This document shows positions 8,156 to 17,275 of a stretch of DNA of 64,000 bases, piece by piece. Numbering within the stretch: position 1 is the stretch's first letter; each line of letters begins with the position of its first letter. Source of the DNA: Anabaena sp. PCC 7108. Its GTDB lineage: Bacteria > Cyanobacteriota > Cyanobacteriia > Cyanobacteriales > Nostocaceae. The DNA is taken from assembly GCF_000332135.1 (NCBI RefSeq), contig NZ_KB235896.1, positions 4,208,356-4,272,355 of the forward strand, in the 5' to 3' direction. The position numbers and the translations under genes are program-made. The notes under the pieces are model-generated. The model did not search any database and was not told the DNA's origin. It was given only the letters and a program-made list of their open reading frames with translations.

Positions 8156-9370
8156 ATTGTGTAAGCAAATTTGTTCATAATGTTGACCGGCTATTTCCCA
8201 AGTGAATTCTGTTTGTACCAGTTGTCTAGCATTAGCAGAGAGTTGTAATCGGAGTTCCGGCTGTTCAAATAGTTGAGTAATAGCGGCTATATATTCTGCG
8301 GGTTGATTTGCTCGAAGTGCGCGTAATGGCGTTGTTTGACCATCTACGTTTAGTCCTTCTAAACCGCGATCGCTTGCTACTATCGGTATACCCGCAGCCA
8401 TAGCTTCTAGGGTTTTATTTTTTATACCAAATCCTGTCCGCATAGGAACAACGCAGATAGTAGATTTGTGCAGATATGCTGCCATTGAGGGGACACGTCC
8501 AGTGACATTAATTCCTGGTTGATTTTTCAGTTCTAAAACTTCTGGTGCAGGACGAGAACCAACAATATTAAATGTTGTCTCTGGATATTTTTTTTGAAGT
8601 TCTGGTAATACTTCATGACTGAAAAAACAAACAGCGTCTATATTTGCTAAATTATCCATTGCTCCGATAAAAATTATGCTATGTCCCCCTGGATCTTCGA
8701 GACGGTTAGGAAAAGTAACTAAATCTACACCATTAGGAATAACTGCAATTGCCGCATTTTTGTTTAACTGTTGCAGTTGTTGTTGATCTTCGGCTGTGGT
8801 AACTACAATGTGAGAAAATTTGTCACAGTAGTTTTGTTCATAACGACGCAATAATGGTAATATAACTTTGTCTCTTAATTTATTTTCTGATGTACCAGTT
8901 GCTAACTGATTTAGACAAGTTCCATAAACAGAACTATGAACATTAACTATAGTTTTTACTTGCTTTTGAAAATAGGGACGAATATAAATTTCATTGACGC
9001 TGTGTTCACAGGTAATTACATCACATTTCCCTGCTTTAACAAAGTTGTCTACCCATGTTTGCATTTCCACTGAATAGCGGTTGAGGACACTGGGAGGTGT
9101 TCCCTGTAACAAGAATTTTCCTAGTCGCTGGATTTTCTTGGGTATTCCTACGGTGCTTCTTGGATCTGGGGGACGCTCAAAAACGACTAAGTTATCTACG
9201 CAATCCCGTAAATCTGCTATTTCCGAATCTGTCACATCCGACTCACGTTGAGTGACTAGGGTGATACTATGGCTTTGACTGAGGTATTTGAGTAGATTAA
9301 AGGTTCTGACTTGGGTTCCGCCCCTTGTCGGTGGATAGGGAAAGGTGGAAGATAGCATTAAGATATTCAT
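8132..9370 (-). CDS. Glycosyltransferase family 4 (group 1)
   Basis: A 412-residue GT-B glycosyltransferase from the preferred start at 9370. An in-frame upstream ATG at 9412 would add 14 residues, but the family N-terminus is MNILMLSSTFPYPPTRGG. The glycine-rich nucleotide-sugar loop is RGGTQVR. The C-terminal GT1 domain shows IPNGVD, IIFIGAMDN, VTGRVPSM and the donor-binding EX7E-like segment GIKNKTLEAMAAGIPIVA. It probably transfers a sugar from a nucleotide-sugar to an envelope polysaccharide or lipid on the cytoplasmic side. The last seven residues (RHLQKKL) and the TAG stop are encoded by the family B MITE at 8065-8155. It is divergent from the family 2 glycosyltransferase at 9456, with an 85-base shared promoter region. 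Confidence 0.88.
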   Translation of the reverse strand: MNILMLSSTFPYPPTRGGTQVRTFNLLKYLSQSHSITLVTQRESDVTDSEIADLRDCVDNLVVFERPPDPRSTVGIPKKIQRLGKFLLQGTPPSVLNRYSVEMQTWVDNFVKAGKCDVITCEHSVNEIYIRPYFQKQVKTIVNVHSSVYGTCLNQLATGTSENKLRDKVILPLLRRYEQNYCDKFSHIVVTTAEDQQQLQQLNKNAAIAVIPNGVDLVTFPNRLEDPGGHSIIFIGAMDNLANIDAVCFFSHEVLPELQKKYPETTFNIVGSRPAPEVLELKNQPGINVTGRVPSMAAYLHKSTICVVPMRTGFGIKNKTLEAMAAGIPIVASDRGLEGLNVDGQTTPLRALRANQPAEYIAAITQLFEQPELRLQLSANARQLVQTEFTWEIAGQHYEQICLHNRHLQKKL

Positions 9371-9455
9371 AAACGTAATCGTGAAGTTTAGGATATTACC
9401 GAGTAAAGTCATAACATAATATACTACAATTACTCTCAGTTTGCCGATTTAGATT

Positions 9456-10436
9456 ATGCCTAAAGTTAGTGTTTGCATTCCCACTTACAACCGAGCTAAT
9501 TTACTTTCTTACGCTGTGAATAGTGTTTTATCTCAAACTTACAAAGACTTTGAAATTATTATTTGTGATGATGGTTCTACAGATAATACTTCGGAAATAG
9601 TCAGTAAATGGGATGATCCACGCATTCGCTATATCAGACAACCTGTTAATGGTGGCCGTAGTCGGAATATGCGTTCTGGTTTTAAAGCTGCTTGTGGGGA
9701 TTATTTTATCAAATTTGATGATGATGATGCAATTACTCCCGAATTTCTAGAGAAAACCGTGGCTGTTTTAGATGCAGCATCAAATGTAGATTTTGTTTGT
9801 ACAAATCATTGGATTATTAATCAGAATAACGAAAGAATTGAATCAGCAACTAAAGAAAATTCTAGTAAGTGGGGAAAAGATAAACTTGAAGCTGGGCTGA
9901 TTCCTGATTTAATTAGGGAAACTTTTATCAAGCAAAGTTTGCAAGTTGGTTCAACTTTGTTCCGTCGAGATTGTTTGATGGAAGTTGATTATATGCGTCC
10001 CCAAGCTGATGGATGTGAGGATTTTGATTTATTAGTCAGATTGGCTATTGCAGGTAAGCAAGGGTATTTTTTACCTGAGTTTTTGATGGAATATCGTTTT
10101 CATGGTGGACAAACAAGTTTAAAACAAAATCTGCATTTTCTGTCCGCCAAAGTTTTTTGTATAAATAGTTACAAATTTCCTGATCAAGAATTAGAGAAAA
10201 TGCGATCGCACAAATTAGCTATTACCCAGCAAGCTTTAGGTTTAAGACTGATTGAAAAGGGTGATAGCATCGAGGGAAGAAAGCTTTTACAGCAATCAAC
10301 TCAGGTTTTAGGGAGTGATAAAAAAATCATGTTGGGTATGATGCTATCTTATCTACCAATCAGTTTACGGAAGTCAGCTTTACAGATTTTTCGTCAGATT
10401 CGTCCCAAGGATTATACTGAGCAAGTACGGGGGTAA
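9456..10436 (+). CDS. Glycosyltransferase family 2
   Basis: A 326-residue inverting GT-A glycosyltransferase. The N-terminal nucleotide-binding fold reads VSVCIPTYNRA, followed by CDDGSTDNT and the metal-binding acidic motif FDDDDA near residue 90. A central acidic EDFDLLVRL segment matches the catalytic-base region of the family. There is no membrane helix. It is likely to act in exopolysaccharide or glycolipid assembly together with the divergently encoded family 4 enzyme. The ATG at 9456 begins directly with the conserved first strand, so this start is probably right. Confidence 0.88.
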   Translation: MPKVSVCIPTYNRANLLSYAVNSVLSQTYKDFEIIICDDGSTDNTSEIVSKWDDPRIRYIRQPVNGGRSRNMRSGFKAACGDYFIKFDDDDAITPEFLEKTVAVLDAASNVDFVCTNHWIINQNNERIESATKENSSKWGKDKLEAGLIPDLIRETFIKQSLQVGSTLFRRDCLMEVDYMRPQADGCEDFDLLVRLAIAGKQGYFLPEFLMEYRFHGGQTSLKQNLHFLSAKVFCINSYKFPDQELEKMRSHKLAITQQALGLRLIEKGDSIEGRKLLQQSTQVLGSDKKIMLGMMLSYLPISLRKSALQIFRQIRPKDYTEQVRG

Positions 10437-10641
10437 ATTTAGATTTTACTGAGCTAAACACGCTCTAGGGTATGAAAACTATGAATCAATCTTGATTAGC
10501 AGTGCATTTGACATTATTAAACAAGTTTCAAATGGCTATTACTTAAACATAAATCAAAGTGGGAATTAGTCAACACTCAAAATTAGCTAAAACTCATGAA
10601 TTCCACTGTCTTTCATGAAAACTACGGTGAAGGGAAATATC

Positions 10642-12705
10642 ATGGCATCGATTGATGAACTTATTCTCAGGAATACTAATCCTTTTGATAATATTTACCC
10701 TACAAATTTTTGGCATAAACAAGATAATTCAGAATCGACAATTGATTATATTCATCAGGAAGCATTTGTCATAATTGAAACACTATTAAATCAAGTTTCT
10801 CAAGATTCTCGAACAAGAACTGTACTAATTCATGGTAATACTGGTTCTGGCAAAACTTACTTATTGAGTAGACTTAAAAGACAATTAAATTATAAGGCGT
10901 GTTGTGTTCATATTCCTCCTTTTCCTCAACGGGATAGCATTTGGCGGCGAATTCTGCGCTATACAGTTGATAGTTTAGTACAAGTTGTAGAAAACAATCA
11001 AAGCTCTGTATTATTGCTGTGGTTATCGACTATCAAGCAAGATGTGAGTAAAGACACTAGATTAGATTTTTGGCGAAGTGATAAGCAAAAATTTATTAAT
11101 AAACTTAAAGAGATATATAAACAAGTTAATATTTACGATCCTGATGTTTTCTTTGGAGTTTTGTATGAATTAAATAATCTAGAAGTTGATAACTTAGCTG
11201 GCAAATATCTGCGGGGAGATAACTTGAGTGAAGAGTCTTTGCAAAAAATAGGAGTAGAAAAATCTATTAATACAGAGACAACAGCAAGAGAAAACCTAGC
11301 TAATTTTAGTAAAATCATGGCTGATATTCAGCCAATCATAATTTGTTTTGATCAAATAGAAAGTATAGCTCGTTTACCAAATGGCTCAATAGATTTAGAT
11401 ATCTTATTCCAAGTCAATGCCAAAATTCGAGAGGAAAATCAAAACTGTCTGATTATTATTAGTATTTCAACTCATAGCTGGGAACAGAATAAATATCAAA
11501 TTGAACAATCCTATAAAGATACTATTAATCAAACAATAGAATTGAGAAATATTAGCTTGGCTCAAGCAGAATTGCTTTTAGGTTCTAGACTTCACTCTCT
11601 ACATCAACAGGCAGATACTCAGCCTATTTCTCCTATATATCCTTTAAATCGTCAATTGTTAGAAACCACATTTACGACAGGTAGAACTAATCTCAGAGAT
11701 GTGTTAATCTATGCTAGGAACGTATATAAAGCTTACAAAGAATGGTTAGCTAAAGATGATAAATCAGATCATTTTAGCTTGTCTAAAAAAAATCAAAATA
11801 AAAAAGATGAGTATTTAGAGTTTCTCTCATATTTTAAAGTAAAGTGGCGTGAAGAGTTTTCACAAATTCAGAAACAAATTACACAAGTTAGCCAATTATC
11901 ATCTCCAGAATTAATTCAGTTTCTCCAAGAAGTTTTATTAGCTTTGCAAATCGAAAAAGTTACAAATCCCCTATTTATTAGAACCAAGTATGCTAGTTAT
12001 TCACTAAGTTATGAATTGCAGGATAAATCAGAAATAGTGGGAGTTGTTTGGGCAGAAGATCCTAATATAACTAGTTTTTTTCATGTCATGGAAGCTTGTA
12101 GGAAAACTCTTGAGAAAAATCCGTCTTTGAAATTGAGTCTAATTCGTGGAGAATCTTTAGGTAATCCCAAAAGTCAGGCTTATAAACTTTATAAAGAAAT
12201 TTTTATTGGTTCTCATCATCGTTATATTACAACAGATTTAAACTCTGTTCATTATCTAGCTACGTATCATAATTTTGTGAGAAATGCTCGTGAAGGAGAT
12301 TTGGTAATTGGTAGTAAGATTATCAGTTTAAAAAATTTGCAATCTTTGATTTATACAACTAAGATTTTGCATAATTGTCTTTTATTACAAGAGTTAGGAG
12401 TAGTCAAAAAAGCTCATGATTTGGCAACTCAAACTAATGGTAATAATGAACCAACTATGTTTAAGCCTATGAATGAAAAAAACGTATGGAAGGAAAGCAA
12501 AGATTATATATTTAATCTAATCATAACTCAGCATTGTTTGAGTAGAAAAGTTTTGCTGAAAAAGGCTTGTAATAACTTTCCAGGATTGAAGAAGTTACAA
12601 CTAGATGGTTTGATTCAACAGTTATGTTGGGAAAATAAGATTAAAGTTATTGATTCTAAAGCTTCTCCTGAGTCTCAGTTGATTTGTTTGTTTCCTAAAA
12701 AGTGA
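10642..12705 (+). CDS. Large P-loop ATPase of unknown role (possible defence ATPase)
   Basis: About 687 residues from the ATG at 10642, which is preceded by AAGGGA. An in-frame ATG at 10615 would add nine residues and lacks such a site. An N-terminal NPFDN...FW signature is followed by Walker A (GNTGSGKTY, about residue 65-73) and Walker B (IIICFDQIES, about 232-241), with a STHSWE sensor-like strand after it, so this is an AAA+/STAND-like ATPase. The region after residue 390 is not recognised. It contains a strand-rich block (VVWAEDPN, LSLIRGESLG) that could be a nuclease-like or ligand-binding fold and ends in what looks like a small winged-helix segment. It is AT-rich and stands upstream of the nuclease-ParA/ParB genes, which suggests an accessory island. 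No family name is offered. Confidence 0.75.
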   Translation: MASIDELILRNTNPFDNIYPTNFWHKQDNSESTIDYIHQEAFVIIETLLNQVSQDSRTRTVLIHGNTGSGKTYLLSRLKRQLNYKACCVHIPPFPQRDSIWRRILRYTVDSLVQVVENNQSSVLLLWLSTIKQDVSKDTRLDFWRSDKQKFINKLKEIYKQVNIYDPDVFFGVLYELNNLEVDNLAGKYLRGDNLSEESLQKIGVEKSINTETTARENLANFSKIMADIQPIIICFDQIESIARLPNGSIDLDILFQVNAKIREENQNCLIIISISTHSWEQNKYQIEQSYKDTINQTIELRNISLAQAELLLGSRLHSLHQQADTQPISPIYPLNRQLLETTFTTGRTNLRDVLIYARNVYKAYKEWLAKDDKSDHFSLSKKNQNKKDEYLEFLSYFKVKWREEFSQIQKQITQVSQLSSPELIQFLQEVLLALQIEKVTNPLFIRTKYASYSLSYELQDKSEIVGVVWAEDPNITSFFHVMEACRKTLEKNPSLKLSLIRGESLGNPKSQAYKLYKEIFIGSHHRYITTDLNSVHYLATYHNFVRNAREGDLVIGSKIISLKNLQSLIYTTKILHNCLLLQELGVVKKAHDLATQTNGNNEPTMFKPMNEKNVWKESKDYIFNLIITQHCLSRKVLLKKACNNFPGLKKLQLDGLIQQLCWENKIKVIDSKASPESQLICLFPKK

Positions 12706-12772
12706 TTGATTTTTGCGCCAAGTGCGGGGGTATGTTTTACGCAAAGGCGCAAAGGGTTATTTCATTCTCATC

Positions 12773-12895
12773 TAGTCCGTCTCAGAATGAATTCTGAGCC
12801 TAATAGCTAAAGTCGGTTAAAATCGACTATTGAGAATTCATTTAGTCCGTTTTAACGGACTTTGGCTATTAGACCGGAACTTCAGTTCTGGGCGG
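12773..12895. repeat. Nested palindromic repeat
   Basis: A stretch made of several inverted units: CTCAGAAT/ATTCTGAG around 12781-12798 and AGTCCGTT/AACGGACT at 12844-12861, with CTAATAGC and GGCTATTAG arranged symmetrically outside. It fills most of the 294-base gap between the convergent ATPase and ParB-like genes and could end both transcripts through its hairpins. A short GCGCAAAGG repeat fragment precedes it. Confidence 0.65.
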
Positions 12896-12999
12896 GTTTT
12901 GTTGATAATTAAATAACTTTGGTTGCTTCTTTTTTCAACACCAAATATGGTTTAAATGAATCACGAAGACACGAAGAACACGAAGGAAGAAGAGGTTAA

Positions 13000-13788
13000 C
13001 TATTGTGTTCTTATTTCTGCAATCTCTTTGAGTTTTTGGTAAGTAGCAGGTCCAAAGCCTTTAATACTATATTCAGCACCACTTTTGGTTGATGTTTTAA
13101 GATTTGCCCAAGTTAAAGTTTTATTCGGTTTCCGCCAATAGCGAATTGCTTCTAATGCTGCTTTTCTTTCTTTCTGGTTTACATTCTCATTTGTTAAATA
13201 ATTTGCAATTTCTTCATCTGTTGCTGTTACTAAATTTAATTTCTGCGGCTTTGGCAGATCTATAACTTGTTGAACAAGTATAGTTAATGTTTCTACCACT
13301 GATGTAAGATGTTCTATTTTGTTTTCCAGTGATTCTAGTCTGTCGTCAACATCTACTTTTTGTGTATTTGCTGGTGGATTAGAGATAAGTTGTTTGAGCA
13401 TTGCATAAATTTGTTTATTTTGATCAAGTAATTTACCAATTTCAGTTTTTTCATCTATTGGGTTGACTATTTTTTCAGTATCTCCTTCTTTAAGAATTGC
13501 TACTTGATTTAGTGCTGCATCTTCTTTTTCAGCAGGGATAATAAAGGCATTAACAATTTCTCCCCTATTGGGATTTTTTTCTCTAGCTCTTACAGCAGCA
13601 TAGTATTCAAAATGCCCATCAATTACTTCATATTTTTCAAAACCAATTTTTTTAAGTACCAATGGTTTCAATATTCCTCCTGACTCTAATATTGAATCAG
13701 CAAGAGTATCTAAATCAGCTTCATCAAAGTTAGAACGAGGAACATTTGAAGTTACACCATCAATTTCCACAATTGAAAACTTGCTCAC
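13000..13788 (-). CDS. ParB-like protein with coiled coil and C-terminal helix-hairpin-helix
   Basis: A 262-residue protein starting at GTG 13788. The N-terminal 100 residues form a ParB/Srx-type domain: EADLDTLADSILESGG, then LKPLVLKK, then VIDGHFEYYAAVRA where ParB proteins have GERRxRAA. The change of GERR to GHFE means canonical CTP binding cannot be assumed. Residues about 110-180 are predicted coiled coil. The C-terminus contains IKGFGPATYQKLKEIAEI, a helix-hairpin-helix DNA-binding motif. The ParB-type central HTH is missing. The start lies two bases after the stop of the nuclease-ParA gene, and GGAG inside that gene's last codons is its ribosome binding site, so the two are translationally coupled. 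A role in DNA binding or partition is inferred from this pairing. Confidence 0.8.
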   Translation of the reverse strand: MSKFSIVEIDGVTSNVPRSNFDEADLDTLADSILESGGILKPLVLKKIGFEKYEVIDGHFEYYAAVRAREKNPNRGEIVNAFIIPAEKEDAALNQVAILKEGDTEKIVNPIDEKTEIGKLLDQNKQIYAMLKQLISNPPANTQKVDVDDRLESLENKIEHLTSVVETLTILVQQVIDLPKPQKLNLVTATDEEIANYLTNENVNQKERKAALEAIRYWRKPNKTLTWANLKTSTKSGAEYSIKGFGPATYQKLKEIAEIRTQ

Positions 13789-13790
13789 GA

Positions 13791-15167
13791 CTATATCTCC
13801 ATTTTTCTAATTACTTCTAAAGCTAAAGACTCAAATTCAAAAGCTGATGCACTAGCTGATGATTCATATTTTGCAAAATCAAAAATTGATTTAGGATCAG
13901 GTATTTCTAGATTGCCTACAATTAAATTTTTGTTAATACAATGAGATAACGCTGTTCTTTCTGTAATCATGTTATCCATCAATGGAAGTTCATAGCGTTT
14001 TGGAATTAAATCTCTATGGCGTGGGAATGAATGTCTGAGATATTGAGCATTACTAGAAATTTTTGATGGCAGAACACCCATAATTTGAATAGGCAGTTTT
14101 CCCATATTTTCCTTAATCTCGTTAATCTGTGTTTTGATGAAATTTTTTACACTTATCAAACCTTGATTAGAAAATGGTTTCAAATCTGAAGGAATAATTA
14201 AGTAGTCAGCAGCAGTCAAGGAAACTAAAGCATATAAATCTAATGATGGTGGAGTATCTATGATCACAATATCATATTTATCATTTACCAGTGCCAATTT
14301 TTTTGCCAATCTAGGTATAGTTATAGCTGACCTAACAGTTAACTCGGATTGTCTTTCTATTAAGCTAATATGTGAAGGTATAACATCTATTTCTATTAAA
14401 TTAAAACCATTTGATTTACGAACAATATCAGGTATAGAAAATGATTTATCTTCACCTGCAATTAGCAAATGAAAAATATTGCGATCTTTTAAATCATCAT
14501 CATCTTCAAACTCAAACTTTATTAATCCTGTTGCAAAAGTTGTATTGGCTTGAGCATCTATATCAATTAAAAGAACTTTTTTACCTTGATTACTCAATGC
14601 TGCTGCTAAATTTACTGCAACAGTTGTCTTACCAACTCCACCTTTATGATGATAAATTGCGATTGTCTTCATAGAATGCTCCTTTTTTGTTTCTAACTGT
14701 GATACTTGAACTTCTAACTGTTTCTTAAACTGCCTATTCTTCAGACTTTCTCTACCAATTACCCCCCTAATTTCCTCGATATTTTCCTCAATATTATTAC
14801 CATCACATTGAAAGACTAACTTAATTTCAACCCCGTCTTTTTCATAAATTCTGATTTCTTTACCATTAGTTAACAACCCATAGCGCACATTTAAGCTCGT
14901 TAAATAATGCCGAAGTCGTAAAACATGATAATTTAAATTTTGCTTCGGGCTTTTTGCCTCCATTACTACACTAAGCGGTGAATTAACATCTAACACAAAG
15001 GGAATAGTTTGTGCTGAAAATGCTAAAAAATCTAAGCGAATGCTACCAAAGGCTACTTCCTGATGCCATGTATCAGCTGTATAACCTAATTGCGGTAGCA
15101 AATATTGAACTATGAGTTTACTTTCAACTTCGCTTTCATTACGGCACAGTGCAGGGTTAAAAAGCAA
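13791..15167 (-). CDS. Restriction-type nuclease domain fused to ParA ATPase
   Basis: A 458-residue fusion. Residues 1-140 resemble the N-terminal nuclease domain of type I restriction HsdR subunits (HSDR_N), with a PD-(D/E)XK-like active site: an early Glu cluster (11-15), D46 in IRLDFLAF, and E70-x-K72 in VVMEAKSP. After a charged linker, residues 166-458 are a ParA/Soj-type ATPase: MKTIAIYHHKGGVGKTT (deviant Walker A with signature lysine, 175-182), LLIDIDAQAN, and IVIIDTPPSLD (Walker B). The start is TTG 15167 with AGAGG upstream; an internal ATG at residue 166 could also produce free ParA. It is coupled to the ParB-like gene downstream. The fusion suggests a DNA-cleaving step controlled by a ParA cycle, which is inference. 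The divergent 304-base region to the next ParA gene presumably holds both promoters. Confidence 0.85.
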   Translation of the reverse strand: MLFNPALCRNESEVESKLIVQYLLPQLGYTADTWHQEVAFGSIRLDFLAFSAQTIPFVLDVNSPLSVVMEAKSPKQNLNYHVLRLRHYLTSLNVRYGLLTNGKEIRIYEKDGVEIKLVFQCDGNNIEENIEEIRGVIGRESLKNRQFKKQLEVQVSQLETKKEHSMKTIAIYHHKGGVGKTTVAVNLAAALSNQGKKVLLIDIDAQANTTFATGLIKFEFEDDDDLKDRNIFHLLIAGEDKSFSIPDIVRKSNGFNLIEIDVIPSHISLIERQSELTVRSAITIPRLAKKLALVNDKYDIVIIDTPPSLDLYALVSLTAADYLIIPSDLKPFSNQGLISVKNFIKTQINEIKENMGKLPIQIMGVLPSKISSNAQYLRHSFPRHRDLIPKRYELPLMDNMITERTALSHCINKNLIVGNLEIPDPKSIFDFAKYESSASASAFEFESLALEVIRKMEI

Positions 15168-15471
15168 CGTGTTTTACCTCTAAGGAACAGTAATCATCAT
15201 GAGAATTTAGCTACACGATTCATTGTGTCATAACATGAACTTTTAACTTTATAAAGTTTACTTAAAGTTTTGTAGTCAAAAGCTAATTAACTTAGTATTT
15301 ATACGCAAATTATGTACATTCCTCAAAGTCGGGCATCAACCACCTAAATGAGAAATAATATCTAAAAGCACATTTTCGCATCTTCCCAAAGACTAAATTA
15401 GCGAAGGTTAAAATCTATTAGATAATATGTACGCTACCTAAATGGGAATGCGTCAGCAGAGGAAGTCAAAA

Positions 15472-16356
15472 ATGGGATATGTAATTGCAACTGCAAACAT
15501 GAAAGGTGGAGTAGGCAAAACTACACTCACCGTTAATTTAGCTACTTGTTTAGCGAAAAATCACGCAAAAAAGGTGCTTGTTCTCGATTTAGATAGTCAA
15601 ATTAGCGCCACACTTAGCTTAATGTCGCCAGTAGAGTTTGCTAAACGTCGCAAACAAAGAAAGACATTTAGATATTTGATAGATGAAGTTATTAATCCAG
15701 AACCTGATGCTAAATTGACGATTCATGATATCATTCAATCTCAAGTCTGCAATCTTCCCGGATTAGATTTGTTGCCAGGTGATATCGATTTATATGATGA
15801 ATTTGTCGTTTCGGAAATGGTGCATAATCAAGCAGTTGCTTTGGGTGAACAAGATTTTGAAACAATTTGGAATCGTTTTGAAAGAGTTCTAATTAGGGAT
15901 ATTTTAAAACCAGTACGTGATGAATATGATTTTATTCTTTTAGATTGCGCCCCTGGTTATAATCTCATGACTCGTAGTGCTTTGGCAACTAGCGATTTTT
16001 ATCTGCTTCCTGCTAAACCAGAACCGTTATCTGTGGTGGGAATTCAATTATTAGAAAGACGCATTGCTAAGTTAAAAGATAGTCATGAACATGAAGCAAA
16101 AATCAATATCAAAATGTTAGGAATTGTCTTTAGTATGTGCAATACTAATTTGTTGACTGGTAGATATTATAAACAAGTAATGCACCGAGTTGTTGAAGAT
16201 TTTGGTGTAGAAACTATTTGTCAGTCACAAATTCCCGTTGATGTAAATGTAGCCAAAGCTGTTGATAGTTTTATGCCGGTAACTTTAATGAGTCCAGGTT
16301 CTGCTGGTGCTAAGGCATTTATGCAGTTGACTCAGGAATTGTTGCAGAAATTGTAA
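15472..16356 (+). CDS. ParA-family ATPase
   Basis: A 294-residue ParA/MinD-superfamily ATPase beginning MGYVIATANMKGGVGKTT, with the deviant Walker A including the signature lysine, then LVLDLDSQIS and a Walker B region FILLDCAPGYN. The ATG at 15472 is preferred because AGAGGAAG lies eight bases ahead of it; an upstream in-frame ATG (15442) has no such site. Length is typical. No ParB or McdB-like partner is encoded immediately downstream. It is divergent from the nuclease-ParA gene, so both ParA proteins may belong to one module. Cargo is unknown: carboxysome, plasmid and chemoreceptor positioning all use such ATPases. Confidence 0.85.
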   Translation: MGYVIATANMKGGVGKTTLTVNLATCLAKNHAKKVLVLDLDSQISATLSLMSPVEFAKRRKQRKTFRYLIDEVINPEPDAKLTIHDIIQSQVCNLPGLDLLPGDIDLYDEFVVSEMVHNQAVALGEQDFETIWNRFERVLIRDILKPVRDEYDFILLDCAPGYNLMTRSALATSDFYLLPAKPEPLSVVGIQLLERRIAKLKDSHEHEAKINIKMLGIVFSMCNTNLLTGRYYKQVMHRVVEDFGVETICQSQIPVDVNVAKAVDSFMPVTLMSPGSAGAKAFMQLTQELLQKL

Positions 16357-16398
16357 AAGCTAATATATAGGAATAATATTTGATTTATGAAAAGATAC

Positions 16399-16463
16399 GT
16401 AGGGTGCGTCAGACTCCATAAATTCTATTAATAAACAGATTTGTAATATCTGACGCACCCTAC
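16399..16463. repeat. Inverted repeat GTAGGGTGCGTCAGA
   Basis: Perfect 15-bp arms GTAGGGTGCGTCAGA and TCTGACGCACCCTAC separated by 35 AT-rich bases. The GTAGG... outer end is like that of the REP-type repeats next to the RAYT genes in this window, so this is probably another mobilised hairpin. It lies just after the ParA gene and may also end its transcript. Confidence 0.75.
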
Positions 16464-16504
16464 AATACCTAATTTTTTTCAAAAATCAAATATGACTTCT
16501 ATAG

Positions 16505-16564
16505 ATCCCCGACTTATTTTTTGATATTGTCAGTAAATTATCAATTAATCTCAAAAGTCGGGGA
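16505..16564. repeat. Inverted repeat ATCCCCGACTT
   Basis: Perfect 11-bp arms ATCCCCGACTT and AAGTCGGGGAT enclose 38 AT-rich bases. It sits directly downstream of the broken Uma2 gene. Together with 16399-16463 it fills nearly all of the ParA-Uma2 intergenic space. Confidence 0.7.
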
Positions 16565-16579
16565 TATGTTATAAATTTA

Positions 16580-17200
16580 TTACCAAATTTCACTTAAATC
16601 TAAAATAAATTCGGGTAAAATATCTTCACCGTTTAATGTTTGTGGTTTATCTAATTCTGCCACAACTTTACCAGGACGATAAATAAATACTTTTCGTTGT
16701 TTTCTATCAATTAACCAACCTAATTTAATACCATTTTCTATATATTCTTGCATCTTTTCCTGTAGTGTTTTTAAATTATCTGTTTCGGAATGCAATTCCA
16801 CAACAAAATCAGGACAAATAGGTGCAAATTTCTTTCTTTGTTCTGCTGGTATTGCTTCCCATCGTACTTTTTTGATCCATGCTGCATCAGGAGAAAGAAT
16901 TGCACCATTAGGTAAGGTAAAACCACCACTAGAACCAAAACCTACACCTGTACCATCTTGTTTTGTTCATGTCCATAATTGCCCAGTTAAATTAAAATTT
17001 CGTTCATCTGTTTCTGAACCTGTAGGTGACATAATTAATAAATCGCCAAGATGGTTACGTTCAATTCTAAAATCACGGTTTAATTTACAGAAATCAAAAA
17101 ATTGATCATCAGTCATGATGATATCTGGTTGCATTTTCAGCACCATTGGTAAGGTTTCTGTAACCACGGCTGTTTGTGTATTCATAGTTTTGATTTTCAT
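16580..17200 (-). pseudogene. Uma2-family (DUF820) endonuclease gene with one nonsense codon
   Basis: Read through one in-frame TGA at 16967-16969, the frame is open for 206 codons and matches a complete Uma2/DUF820 protein. The N-terminal part has MTDDQFFDFC and MSPTGSETDERN. After the TGA come DGTGVGFGSSGGF, PNGAILSPDAAWI, CPDFVVELHSETD and the C-terminal WLIDRKQRKVFIYRPG. At the TGA the family normally has Trp (a WT-K-D-G-T-G context), so a single G-to-A change (TGG to TGA) explains it. No other lesion is seen, so the inactivation looks recent. Uma2 proteins have a PD-(D/E)XK nuclease fold and unclear biology, and are very numerous in cyanobacteria. Confidence 0.85.
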
Positions 17201-17275
17201 CCTATGTATAATCGGAAAACTTACTCTTTGCTAAGGGTTTAGCAGTGCTAAACCCCTACAAGTATCTATTTTATT

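Noticed and set aside
15472-16356. ParA considered as McdA, the carboxysome-positioning ATPase, because ccmP is in the window
   Set aside because: No McdB-like gene follows, ccmP is 14 kb away, and nothing in the sequence by eye separates it from other ParA proteins.
16967-16969. TGA in the Uma2 gene read as selenocysteine or recoded Trp
   Set aside because: No selenocysteine machinery or SECIS-like structure is seen, cyanobacteria use TGA as stop, and the family has Trp here, so a nonsense mutation is simplest.
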